Assembly (NCBI RefSeq): GCF_023091745.1
Contig: NC_068910.1
Location: 2,020,272-2,084,271, forward strand
Source: Budorcas taxicolor
Taxonomy: Eukaryota > Chordata > Mammalia > Artiodactyla > Bovidae
Reading direction: 5' to 3'
DNA: 64,000 bases
Positions 44,961 to 55,551 of this stretch are shown piece after piece. Position 1 is the first letter of the stretch; each line of letters opens with the position of its first letter. The notes under the pieces were generated by a model, which was given only the letters and a program-made list of their open reading frames with translations, was not told the DNA's origin and made no database searches. Made by a program: the position numbers and the translations under genes.

Positions 44961-45359
44961 AATGTGAATTAGGTCTCCAAGCAGGCTCCATCGGACCCTC
45001 CGCAAGTGTTGCGTCTGCAGCAGCACCGAGTTCAGCCTCACATCTGGCTTCGCGCGTCTCCCGGAAACTCTTTCCCGCAGTCACCCCATCCGGCTCCAGC
45101 GATGGCGGCGCGGGGTGGGTCCTTGTCAGTGAGATCTGGAATTCCAGGGGGAGACCCAAGTGTGTCTGGTGGGGACCCCCAGCTGGTGAGGAGTGGCCGG
45201 CAGGGCTGCCCTCAGACGTGGCACAGCTGCCCCAGGGCAGGGGAGCAGGCAGAGCCAGCGACGTGACCGTCTCCAAGGTCCCTTCAGCCACTGGGAGAAG
45301 TCAGGATGCTGAGATCTGGCTGTCCCTCCCTATCAAAGCATAGCCAGGAAGCTCCCCGA

Positions 45360-45500
45360 GAGCCAGAGGAGAAGGGGCGACAGGGCATGAGACGGTTGGA
45401 CGGCATCACTGACTCGATGGACATGAGTCTGAGTGAACTCCGGGGGCGGTGATGGACAGGGAGGCCTGGCGTGCTGCGGTCCTCGGGGTCGCAAGGAGGC
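45360..45500 (+). repeat. Short BovB 3' fragment, sense
   Basis: GAGGAGAAGGGGCGACAGGG, GCATCACTGACTCGATGGAC, GGGAGGCCTGGCGTGCTGCG, CTCGGGGTCGCAAGGAGG. It covers only the last 140 bp and lacks the usual tail. Confidence 0.85.
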
Positions 45501-46239
45501 AGGCAGCACAAGGACAAGGAAACGCCTCGTGGCAGGCTGGTGGAGAGCAGACTGCGTTCTGCAGGTAAAGTGGTTCCCACATGACGTGTGTGTTTCTGTC
45601 TGTACCCGCAGGTCATTGCACAGGAAGCATGTGAAAAGCCCAGCGTGCCCCTGGTCCTGGGGTGGACGTCAGCAAAGCCCAGAACGGCCTCTCAGGGCCC
45701 GGCTCCTGGACAGGGGGGATGAGGGTCCCCGACAGGGCACAGGCTGAAGGGTCGGGGGGACAACGAGGGAGGCTTCTGGGAGGAGACGAGAGGGCAGCCG
45801 CCTCCCAGATGCATGTTCACTCACCCAGAACCCGGGGGAGGGCTGCCGCTCGTCCACACTTCCTCGCCTGTCCACAGGAGGACTCACCCTCCCCGTCAAA
45901 ACCACACTGTGAAAACAGAAAGCCTGACTTTCTTCTTCCCTCCTCCCCAGCTGAGGACGGGGGACGGTCTCTGTCTCCAGCTGGCCCAGGTGCTGGGGGC
46001 CGGGGCAGGGGCGGGCAGGGCCGCACGCGGGGGATGTGCTTTCCAAGGTCCAGGTCCCAGGGAGCCTAGCAGGATCTGGAGTGGAGACGCACCGGGTGAA
46101 ACACCCCAGGAAGAGCATTTTAGTCCCGAGGATCGGGTTTTCAGTAGACCGGGGCAGGGGCTTGTCCAGAACAGCAGAAATCGCTGAGATCAGCGCTCCT
46201 GGAGCGGGGTGACGGGCTGTGTGCTCTGACCTGAGGTCT

Positions 46240-46410
46240 CTATCAGCTATCTCATCCTTTGCTCACACAACTCTCAGCGGTGGTGGTGGAGGTGGGGTGC
46301 TGGCCACTGTCCCCGTCCCCTTTGTACAAACGAGCTCAGCGACCTCCCCAAGGTCACACAGCGGCACGTGGCAGCTCCAGGCCTGCACCAGGGAGGACGG
46401 TGTGTGCCCC
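46240..46410 (-). repeat. MIR fragment, antisense
   Basis: TATCTCATCCTTTGCTCACA, CCCCTTTGTACAAACGAGCT, CCTCCCCAAGGTCACACAGC follows the MIR core complement. It is diverged, with a GGT-rich expansion at 46276-46298. Confidence 0.6.
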
Positions 46411-46628
46411 CGTCCCCCCGCCACCTCCGGATCTTTAACTACAAACAGGGGTGAGAAACACCGCCCCTCGTCCCTCAGGGAGGTTGCCTGTGACCCAGAG
46501 ACCCCGCATGCTTTCCCACCACACTGCAGGCAAACGGCGCCGGGGAGAAACCCCCCTGCCTTGTTACTTCCAGGAGGAGGAGGGGAAAACCCAAACGATT
46601 TCCTTGAAAGGCCAGTGGTAACCCAACT

Positions 46629-47162
46629 TGCTCCTTGGAAGACAAGTTATGACAAACCTAGACAGCATATTGAAAAGCAGAGACGTTACTTTGCTAACAA
46701 AGGTCCGTCTAGTCAAGGCTATGGTTTTTCCAGTGGTCATGTATGGATGTGAGAGTTGGACTATAAAGAAAGCTGAGCGCCGAAGAATTGATGCTTTTGA
46801 ACTGTGGTGCTGGAGAAGACTCTTGAGAGTCCCTTGGACTGCAAGGAGATCCAACCAGTCCATCCTAAAGGATATCAGCCCTGGGTGTTCTTTGGAAAGA
46901 ATGATGCTAAAGCTGAAACTCCAGTACTTTGGCCACCTCATGCGAAGAGTTGACTCACTGGAAAAGACACGGATGCTGGGAGGGACTGGGGGCAGGAGGA
47001 GAAGGGGACGACAGAGGATGAGACGGCTGGATGGTATCACCAACTCGATGGACGTGAATTTGAGTGAACTCCGGGAGTTGGTGATGGACAGGGAGGCCTG
47101 GCATGCTGTGGTTCATGGGGTCGCAAAGAGACGCCACTGAGCAACTGAACTGAACTGAACTG
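46629..47162 (+). repeat. BovB 3' fragment, sense, with tail and 9-bp TSD
   Basis: The plus frame at 46628-47140 (170 codons) reads continuous BovB C-terminus: MTNLDSILKSRDVTLLTKVR, GCESWTIKKAERRRIDAFEL, GGRRRRGRQRMRRLDGITNS. The tail is (AACTG)n at 47145-47162. AACCCAACT occurs at 46620-46628 and 47163-47171, an exact 9-bp target duplication. The fragment lacks the RT and endonuclease. Confidence 0.95.
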
Positions 47163-47171
47163 AACCCAACT

Positions 47172-48265
47172 CCCTGGCATTTTGAAGTTTTTTTTTTCCT
47201 CAAAAGGAGTCTGGAAGGAATTACACAGTGTTCACAAAGACTGGAGGACTTCCAAGGACTTGAGAGTTCCCCATACGTGCCAGCTCCGAATCAGTCACCT
47301 TGAAACAAGAGCCCACACTCCCTCAGTGGGCACCGTGGGGGGAACTGTCCCATGTCCTCCGGCCGTGTCACGTGCTTGAGGACGTCCCTGCATGCCCTAC
47401 ACCAGCACAGCAGGGCCGGGAGCCTCGGTCTGGCAGCCCTTCCTCCTGGCCGAGACCCCGTTCGGGGCAGGGGCGACCTCAGTGTCCAAGTCTGCCCGGG
47501 GTCTCAAGCCTAGTGGACCAGACCCAGGGCAGCCTCGCTCAGCGGGATGGAGGGTCCCCCTGCTCCTGGGGGAGGTCAGAGCCCGGAAGGGTGGGCCTGC
47601 AAGCCCTTCTTTGCACTGGAGAGAGCCTGGGGCCTCCTGGGGGCTCCGAGGATCCCCCAGAGCCCTGCACAGTCAGCACAGCCCTGGGCTCTCAACCTTC
47701 CCCAATGCTTGGAGACTTCTGTCTCCTGCTTCAGCTAAAGGGCTTCCACCTCCCACAAAATCAGCACAGGTTGAAAACCAAGCCTCCACAGTCAGCCCCG
47801 AGCCACCAGGACGCCTGCCCCAGTGGACCGGCCCCACGGGGGGCACCCTTCAGAGGGGGCCGGGGCAGCCGGCTTTGCCACCATCCTGAGCAAGCCACGT
47901 GAGCCGTCGGACACCCTCAGCAGGGTTTAAAGCAGCTGATCACAGTTCCATCAGAGCCAGGGGAGAGGGTTTAGGGCTCGCCTGCTCACCCTGAACGGCA
48001 CCGGGGAGCAATCACAGCTTCTCTGGAAGGTTCCACAGCTGCCTCAGCAGGCAGGCAGGCTCAAGGGGACACGGGCGGCCAGACCCTGAGCAGCAGGCAA
48101 TCACCTGGGGCCCACCTCAGGCTGGAGAGCGAGGCCCCAGGCGAACTGTTTCTGGGAAGAAGTTCACCCCACGGTGCAATTTGGGCTCATGAACAAGTTT
48201 TGAGAATATGAGCGTCTTTAAATAAGAATATTACAGTTGTGTCCTTAAATGTGACTTTAAGAAGG
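47172..48265. other. GC-rich stretch, nothing recognised
   Basis: The 200-codon plus frame at 47300-47902 overlaps another long plus frame (47392-47889) in a different phase and has no motif. No repeat or splice-bounded exon is evident. Confidence 0.5.
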
Positions 48266-48270
48266 CATTG

Positions 48271-48535
48271 CTGGGCTTCCCGGGTGGTCCAATGGTAACG
48301 AATCTGACCGCCAAAACAGGGGACACAGGTTCGATCCCCTGTCCGGGAAGATTCCACGTTCCGAGCAGCAACTTAGCCCGTGCACTGAAAGTACTGAAGC
48401 CCGCGGGCCCTGCATCCTGCATTCCGCGACAAGAGAGGAGCCCCCGCTCGCCGCAACCAGACACATCCCGAGCGGCCGCAACAGAGGCCCAGCTCAGCCA
48501 AATAAGTAACCGTTAACTTTAAAAAACAGAGGCCG
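48271..48535 (+). repeat. CHR-type SINE, sense
   Basis: GGGCTTCCCGGGTGGTCCAA, B-box-like GGTTCGATCCCCTGTCC, GGGAAGATTCCACGTTCCGA, AAGTACTGAAGCCCGCGGGC, CGCTCGCCGCAACCAGAC, AGCTCAGCCAAATAAGTAA. Complete CHR order. Confidence 0.88.
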
Positions 48536-48580
48536 CTGCTCTCTCGCTTGGGAGTCGTGGCATCAGGGGGTCAAGCTCAC

Positions 48581-48616
48581 CTCCATTTCTTGCCCCTCCC
48601 ACCCTGTGCCTTCTCG
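48581..48616 (-). other. Candidate 36-nt microexon
   Basis: Minus strand: pyrimidine tract TTCCTCTCCTTCAG, then 36 nt, then GAG|GTGAGCTTG. The length is a multiple of three and at least two phases are open (for example EKAQGGRGKKW). Same strand as the signal at 32976-33005. No partner exon was found, so this may be a chance pair of sites. Confidence 0.2.
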
Positions 48617-49334
48617 CTGAAGGAGAGGAACTTCCCTTTCACGGGGACTGACTTGGCAGCAGAGCGCTGGCCGGGAGCTCACAGACACGCAGTGAGCCCC
48701 GCGGGTAGGGCAGTGAAGACGCAAGGCTCAGAGAGGCCCTAGGTTGTGACCGGGTCCAACGTCCACACCGAGGGTGCGTGTACATCAAACTACACACGTC
48801 GGCCCCACGGCCCACCTTTAACACATCTTTGCACGCTTAGAACCGAGCACAGCGTGTGGCCCACAGCAGGCGCTTATCAGCAGAGTGGACGTGTGGGAGA
48901 GAAGCCTCCAGCGCGGCGGTGCTGAGCCAAGGCCTGCGGAGACACACACACAGACAGCCCAGGCTGGCGAGTTTGCTTGACACCCGGATTAAGCCTCACC
49001 TGAAGCCAGACTTTCCCTGGAATTCAACCCCATGAACCAATGCACAAATCCTCTCCTCTCTCCCAGCTTTTCCGGAGCATCTGTTTAAACCGGCCTTCTC
49101 ATCACTTACAACAAAGTTCACACACACAGTGCAAACATGGAGGTGTGCCTGCATGTCCCGCCGTGGACTCCGGCTCAGCGGAGGATGGGCAATCCCCTTT
49201 CCCTCCGTCCTCCCCCATCACGCTCCCACTCTCTGAGCCTCTTGCTCCTGGCCCCCTAGCCCCAGACTCCTGCCTTCTTTCTGACGCTGTGGTCGGCTGT
49301 TCCCCCAGCAGGACCTCGGGTGCAGCCAGCACAG

Positions 49335-49630
49335 CCCCGACTGGAGGCCTTTGCACCCGCCGCTCCCTTCACCAGAACCTCACGTGTCCCGCTCTGTCCT
49401 GCTTCCCGCTCTGTCCTGCTCCCCACTTCACTCCAGATCCGATCAAACATTGCCGCCTCAAGAAATGCTCTCCGCCACACTGCCCTGAGCTCGGCCTAAA
49501 GTCACATCCACTTTGCGTGTGGACTGTCCGCCACCCCTGGAGTGTCTGCGCCGTGAGGGCCTTGCCATGGCCCCAGCACCACGCCTGCTGTGGATGGAGA
49601 CAGTGGCAACGCCAGAGCTTGAGTCTGGGA
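49335..49630 (+). repeat. L2 LINE 3' fragment, sense
   Basis: GGAGGCCTTTGCACCCGCCG, then a Ser/Pro-like pyrimidine tract, AAGAAATGCTCTCCGCCAC, AAAGTCACATCCACTTTGCG, GAGTGTCTGCGCCGTGAGGG, CCTTGCCATGGCCCCAGCAC. This matches the order of the L2 3' region. Confidence 0.6.
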
Positions 49631-49798
49631 GAGATCTTTTCTTAGACCATGAATTGTGATCAAGGAAGGAACAGGGCCTGAATCTGTGTAAATACGGTCC
49701 TCATCAGAAATGAAAAGTCCGACTAACAGGGGGTTTACAACGGCTGCAAATATCACATCTGCGAAGAGCTCATTTAGGGGATGAGACAATCCGCGGAA

Positions 49799-50015
49799 AG
49801 GGCTTCCGAGGTGGCTCAGTGGTAAAGAACCCGCCTGCCGATGCAGGAGACACAAGAGACGCAGGTTCAATCCCTGGTGGAGAAGATCCCCTGGAGGAGG
49901 GCATGGCGACCCATTGCAATATTGTTGCCTGGAGAATCCCATGGACGGAGGAGCCTGGCAAGCTCCGGTCCCTGGGGCTGCAAAGAGTCGGACATGACTG
50001 AAGTGACGGAGCGCG
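49799..50015 (+). repeat. Bov-tA SINE, sense
   Basis: GGGCTTCCGAGGTGGCTCAG, TGGTAAAGAACCCGCCTGCC, GGTTCAATCCCTGG, AAGATCCCCTGGAGGAGGGC, TTGTTGCCTGGAGAATCCCA, GAGTCGGACATGACTGAAGT. Full Bov-tA with its terminal segment. The head carries a small duplication, AGACACAAGAGACGC. Confidence 0.93.
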
Positions 50016-51479
50016 CACGCAGGCGTGTTTAAAAGACGTGCCTACTCTGTAGTTGGGAAGGGGAGTGGGTGGCTTGGGTCAGAGCTCCTGGCGCTCGGGG
50101 AGGACCTGCTGATGAACGTGGCTGAGGCGTCTCAGGCATCTTCAGACAAGCGGGAGCGTCCGGGGATGAGCCGGCAGTTCTCTGAGAGCCGGGGCGTGGC
50201 CGAGCTCAGGGAGGGCGGCACCAAGGCTGACCTTCGTGGGCGGGCACCGGCCGACCACCCTGCACTTCTGCGATGCTCCCCGCAGCCCGGCCTCGGCCAC
50301 TGCGTCCAGGGCAGCAGCTTCCCCCCGGGGACAGAGCCCGGAAGGGCAGGGCCCTGTCTCCCTCCCTTCCAGACAGCGCACTCATTCAGCTCCCCCTCAT
50401 ATTCTCCTCTCTTTTATTAAGCCTCCGCAGCTTGGACGCAGGGGCAAGAAGTTTCCTGAGGTCGCCTGGCCCAGCCCTCCCCTGGTGCTTCATCCGGTTG
50501 CACTCACCACCTTCCCCAAATCAATCTATATCCTTGAGAAAAAAACAAAAACACAAAACTAACAACGTGCTTCCGGGCAATAACCTTCCAGCCGCCAGTC
50601 ACTTTCATGACAGCTCCTGGCAGGGGTGGGGGCCCTGCCCACGGGCCGTCGACTCCAGAGCACGGGGCCTGGCACCGAGTGACCCACGGCCGCCCCAGCC
50701 TGAAGGTCGGGGGGCCCGGGATCCCAGGAGTGAGGCAGGACAGAAACATGCTGTCTCTCCGGGCCACCCGGCAGGAACGGCGTCCGCACTCTCCAGCCCC
50801 GACGCCCCGTAGAAAGGGGTGGGAGCTGGAGGAACATCCACACCCGTGACGGACGCCAGCAACCCTCTCATCAGCCTCTGGCAACAGCCCGCGGGCGCTT
50901 GCCCCCTGCACGAGGCTGCCAGGGCCCTCTCTTGATCGCAGAGGCGCCCGGGTGTCCAGCGTCTGTCATCCGCTCCCAGGCTCAGCCCCAGGAAATGTGT
51001 TTCCCGGAGCAGCGGCCGTGCAGCACCAGCGATGCCCGGGAACGGGTCCGTCCACTTGGAGGCCACTTGGAGGCCTGTGGACGGCTTGACTCCGCCCCCG
51101 TCATGAGCCAGGCGGGCTCTGACTTCCCCTTGAAGGATTAAAACCAAACAAAGCCAAACACAACCATGCTGAGGCAGGAGGCCAACTGCCTGCAATAACC
51201 ATCCATTTCCAACCAGCATGAGAGAGGCCCTTCAGGCAAACATGAGCCCCACACACAAACCGCCAGCCGCCCCAAAGCCCAAGACCGTAATAACGATAAT
51301 TACTATCACCATTCCTGTTATAATAGTAGCTTGCATTTTAATAGTCCTTTGCAGTATGAACAAAATCACCGCAGACGTGTAGAGAGAACTGGCTCTGTAC
51401 AGGCTGCCGTCGAGACGCTGGAGGAAGCACACTCTTCTTTGGGGGACAACTGGGCCCATGGTTCACTGACCCGAACCTC
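50016..51479. other. GC-rich stretch, nothing recognised
   Basis: The 204-codon minus frame at 50605-51219 and others overlap on both strands. 51280-51350 is AT-rich (AATAACGATAATTACTATCA) and may be a decayed MIR start, not defended. Confidence 0.45.
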
Positions 51480-52745
51480 ACGCCCTGTACAGGAATGAAC
51501 TCTGCACCGATCGTGGACTAACGTGCACAAATGAAAAAACAGAAACCCAAAAACCTTCAGGAGAAAACCAGGGCCTGGAACTGGAAGCCTGTCACTCGAA
51601 ACTGAAAGGGCAACCAGAAAAGGAGACGTCAGCAAGTTGGAACTCAGGGAGTGCAACAGTTTTGCCTCATGAAAGGCGCTACAAAGATGGTGAAAAGACA
51701 GGCTATCAACCGGGACGAGTATTTGCAAACCACACACCCGACAAAGGAGTGGCGGTTAAATTTATCCAGATTATTGAAAGAGTGCACACAGTTCAACCGA
51801 ACAAAACCACCAGCCCAGCTGGAAAATGGGCAAGAGACACGGACACATCGCCTAGTCAGACAGACAGGCAGCACAGATCAGCACATGAAAACATTCAACG
51901 TCACCAGCCGTTAGGGAAACACAAGCAAAAACCAGGGCGTTCCACCGCCCGCCCCTGGTGAAGCTGAACGTCAAAATCAGCGGAACGCCAAACGCTGGGG
52001 AGAATTCGCTGGGTCTGCAAGCCGGCGGTGGAGCCACTCCAAAGACGCTAGGGGTGGTTTCTGATAAAACTAAAGATACAATTACCACGCGAACCGGCAA
52101 TCCCGCTCTGGGGCGTTTATCCCAGGAAATGAAAGCTTCTGTTTGCACAAAACTCTCTACAGAAACGTACACTGCAGTTTTATTGTCATAGCCAAAAACT
52201 AGGAACAACCCAGGTGGCCTTCCGTGGTCGGTGGTTAAGCACATCCTGTACCATCCACAGCACAGAACGCCGCCCAAGCGGGAACGCCGCTTGGATGGAT
52301 CCCAAGGCCACAAGCCAGTGTGGAGAAAGCCAGTCCCGAGAGGTCATGCACAGCCCGCTTGCGTTCACATCACATTCTTAAGCGACAGTCACAGAGACGG
52401 AGGCAGCTGAGTGGTTGCCAGGGGTGATGTGATGCGGACAGGAGCCGCGTGTGGTTGCAAAAGGGCAGCGAGGGGAGTCCTGCAGTGGAGACGCTCCTCT
52501 GTGCCTTCGGCACCTTGACGGCAGGGGCGGACGCACCGCCAGGACCATCTCTCTCTGTCTCTCTCTGTCCCTGGATGCTCACGGTGGGAGCCCAGCCACC
52601 AGGCTCCGGGGATGCCCACACCACTCGGAGTGGCTCTGTCAGTGGACAGCCTCTGCCAGACCCCGAGATGACACCAGCATCGTCAGCGAGATGGGGAGCG
52701 GTGGAGACACCAGGGGGCCCAGCCTCCGCCCCAGGTCACCCGGAG
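51480..52745 (+). repeat. L1M LINE, ORF2 end and 3' UTR, sense, CpG-rich
   Basis: ORF2 C-terminal sequence (CACAAATGAAAAAACAGAAA, AAAGGAGACGTCAGCAAGTT, GAAAAGACAGGCTATCAACC, AAAATGGGCAAGAGACACGG) is followed by the 3' UTR (GAAACACAAGCAAAAACCAG, GGTTTCTGATAAAACTAAAG, CATAGCCAAAAACTAGGAAC, GAGTGGTTGCCAGGGGTGAT, GTTGCAAAAGGGCAGCGAGG). Many consensus A/T positions are now CpG (CGCCGCCCAAGCGGGAACGC). Dead copy. Confidence 0.87.
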
Positions 52746-53735
52746 CCTTGATGCCTGCCAGCTGGTGCCCCAGCCGTGGTGCGGCTCAGGCCACGCGGCT
52801 CCACGGGGGCTGGCATCACACGGCGTGAAGTACCGAGGTCGCAGAGCGTGGGTCCCCGGCCGAGTCCTCCTCCCCACTCCCCGAATCAGGCCTGCGGTCC
52901 TGGCCGCCTGTCACTCAGCTCCGCCTCCTAGTCACTGGCAGGGGGCGGTGCAGGGATTGGGGGGGTTGTGAGCAGCCCCCCAGGTCTCCTTGCTTCCATC
53001 TTCCATCCAGAGACCACGCACGTCCACAGGAGCGACCCAGAGGGGTGACAGAGGGCAGCAGAGCCAGCCCAGAATCAGGGGCTTGTCTCAGGCAGACACG
53101 TGGGGTCATTGAGGGGGTTTCTCGGGCTGCTGCGCTCCCGCCCCCAGGGCACCCCCACCTGGACCTGCAGGGCCGCCCCGCTGGACGTCTCGGGTCACAG
53201 GCAGGGGTGGCAGGCGCTTCAAAGGCAGCCTCGTCCTGTGCTGCGGAGATGGGTGGGCCTCCCGGGACCCACAGAAACCTTCCCAGAGAGGCAGCCCAGC
53301 CCTCATCTCCCTTCATTAGAGTGGGTGCGCCTGCTCCCCGGGCAGGTGGGATTCACAGCCTCAACTCTGCCCCCCAGGCACGTCCACAGGGCCATGAGGG
53401 CTTCCTGAAGGCAGCGTTCTGCCAGGCGGGACTGCGCTGCGGGGCCCTGCCGGGCTGGGGCAGGGAGCGGGTGCTCCTTCTGTGAATCCCCCTTATACGC
53501 AGTCTGGAGACAGGAAATAGCGCCTGGCCCGTCTCCTGCGGGGCGGGAGGCTTCTACACAGCAGCCGCCCCCCACGCCCGGCCAGCATTTACAGCTCAAA
53601 CCAACTCCAGGGCGAAGCTGCAGACGTGACTTGGAAACCCACTGCAGTCAGGGCACAGGGTCCCCAGGGCCTCAAGTGTCGTTAGACGGAGGGTGACTAG
53701 GGACCCCGAGATGGAGCCGTTCTGTCCCCATCAGC
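52746..53735. other. GC-rich stretch, nothing recognised
   Basis: Frames 53045-53485 and 53100-53408 (plus) and 52915-53316 (minus) overlap with no motif. A short TC-rich run (CTCTCTCTGTCTCTCTCTGT) lies just before this interval at 52548-52570. Confidence 0.5.
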
Positions 53736-53739
53736 GGCA

Positions 53740-53960
53740 CCTCAAGGAGTAGCCAGACTGGGCACCGAGGTCCTCACAGCACCAGGCAGTCACCAGGGGG
53801 AGCCCCATCTTACAGATGAGACTGAGGTGCAGAGAGGTGACCTGCCAGGCGTGGCTGGCATCTGGCATCAGAACCTGCTGGGGATCTGTGTGCCCATTTT
53901 ACAGGTGGGCACACTGAGGTCCAGAGGAGCCTTGTGTGGCAGTGGGAAGAGCTAATGCCC
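53740..53960 (-). repeat. MIR fragment(s), antisense
   Basis: AGCCCCATCTTACAGATGAG, ACTGAGGTGCAGAGAGGTGA then a second related block, GTGTGCCCATTTTACAGGTG, GGCACACTGAGGTCCAGAGG, 80 bp later. The MIR core is either partly duplicated or two copies lie side by side. Confidence 0.7.
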
Positions 53961-54179
53961 TGAGCAGCTGATTTAGAGGAGACTTTGGGGGGACTTGGTG
54001 TCAGCTGGGGCTGGGAAGGTCCAGACTCTAAGCTCAGGTGAACCCTCTAGTGGCCAGCCACCCTCTCTCTCTTGCCCTAGCTGGCCTCCAGCCCACCTGC
54101 CCCAAAAGGGCCCTGGGAGGTGAGGGCCTCCCGCAGCCAGCCTGGGTCCACCCCAGTTCTACCTCAGTGCAGGCCAGGC

Positions 54180-54360
54180 CCTAAGACTGAGCAGAAGGGT
54201 GGCCGTGAGGTACGTGGGAGTGAGCCCCGTGTCAGTACAGCGGGAACCACAGGCTCGGAAGGCCCGAGGGACCTGCCCAAGGTCACAGGCCTGGAAGCAC
54301 AGCCGGAGCCCGCAGCCACCCCCGCTCCCCGGCCTCTCTGCTGCAGGGACTCTGCCTTGA
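54180..54360 (-). repeat. MIR fragment, antisense
   Basis: GGACCTGCCCAAGGTCACAG then CTGGAAGCACAGCCGGAGCC and CCCGGCCTCTCTGCTGCAGG follow the MIR core-to-head complement. GC-drifted. Confidence 0.55.
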
Positions 54361-54529
54361 GCCCCCAGAAGTGTTTTCAGTCCGAGCAGCACGTCTGAAA
54401 TGACAGAGATGACACCGCCTTCCCAGGGAAAGCAGAGCAGAGCACGCCAAGCCCGCCCAGAACACAGCGAGCCAAGTGGCCTGCCTGTTTCCCTGATTCG
54501 AACAATTTCCGCTTATCCCCAACAGAGGA

Positions 54530-54710
54530 CCTCTGTAATTCTGCCCCGTGGTCAGCCAGCTTATCCGAACATTAAAAGTTAATTTACTCGTTGCTTCTCC
54601 TGCCTGTTATAGCCCGTCTGTGGGCTTTCTTCCCTCCAAAGCATAAGCCTTGCCTCCTTGTAAACATGAAACATTTAATCGGCAATTCCGAGGCCTGAGC
54701 CTTGGCGTCC
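54530..54710. promoter_or_regulatory. AT-richer island, candidate conserved noncoding element
   Basis: GAACATTAAAAGTTAATTTA, CTTGTAAACATGAAACATTT and AATCGGCAATTCC stand between GC-rich flanks and match no repeat. TTAATTTA and TAATCGG are homeodomain-like; GTAAACA is a forkhead core. Inference only. Confidence 0.22.
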
Positions 54711-55387
54711 GATCACATCTTCCCGGGGGGCTCTGTGTGGCCACAGCCACGGCTCAGCACCACGCGGGCCCCGCAGAGGCCCAGCCCGAGAACTCCCCCG
54801 TTGCGGCGGGCAGGCGCAGGGAGGCACTTGGCTAGAGTCAGAGGCAAGTCCAGCATCTGGCATGAGGGGGGCTCAGCGCCCACACAGTGCCGGTCTGACG
54901 GAATTTTCTGCAGCCACGGGGAGCCCTGTCCTGTGGCTCCGGGCCCGTGTGCCGACAGTGGGGGCGGCCGGGTGGACACTTGGTGTTGGACCCGGCACAG
55001 GCCGTGGACCCGGATTCTGGCTCCAGCCCCAGCCGCTGGTGCTCCTGTGTCCCCGTGAGACGCTGGCAAGTCCCTTCCGTTGCCCACACCGGTGCTCCTC
55101 GGCCATAAGGTGGGGTCAGGACCAGCCACCCCCAAAACACTGAGGTGCGGAACGTGAAAACTTAGGCCCCGTGCCCTCCGAGGGGGGGGTCCCCATTCTG
55201 AAGAAAAGCAGCAGCCCAGTTTCTGCTGTGGGTAAGAAAGCAGCACGCTGACGGAGGAACGTTCTAGAAGGGAACACACAGTGATGACATCAGGGCTCGC
55301 GTAGGCTGACGGGCCGGGGATTTTTTTTTTTTTAGCCTGGATTTTCCAAGCTTTCTGTGCGTTTCTGTCTTGCGTTGACAATAAAAT

Positions 55388-55538
55388 CTCGTATGTGTTG
55401 TTGTTCAGCCGATCCGTCATGTCCGACTCTACAACCCCATGGACTGCAGCACGCCAGGCCTCCCTGTCCATCACCAACTCCCGGAGTTTGCTCAGACTCA
55501 CGTCCGCTGAGTCAGTGATGCCATCCAGCCGTCTCATA
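55388..55538 (-). repeat. Short BovB 3'-end insertion with 13-bp TSD
   Basis: TTGTTGTTCAGCCGATCCGT, CATGGACTGCAGCACGCCAG, GTTTGCTCAGACTCACGTCC, GATGCCATCCAGCCGTCTCA. TTGACAATAAAAT at 55375-55387 and TTGACATTAAAAT at 55539-55551 are a 13-bp duplication with one mismatch. Its 5' limit falls at almost the same element position as the copy at 15908-16054. Confidence 0.9.
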
Positions 55539-55551
55539 TTGACATTAAAAT

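Noticed and set aside
49799..50015. CRISPR-like direct repeats
   Set aside because: Repeated motifs across the window are ruminant SINE and BovB copies scattered in both orientations, not regularly spaced arrays, and the genome is mammalian.
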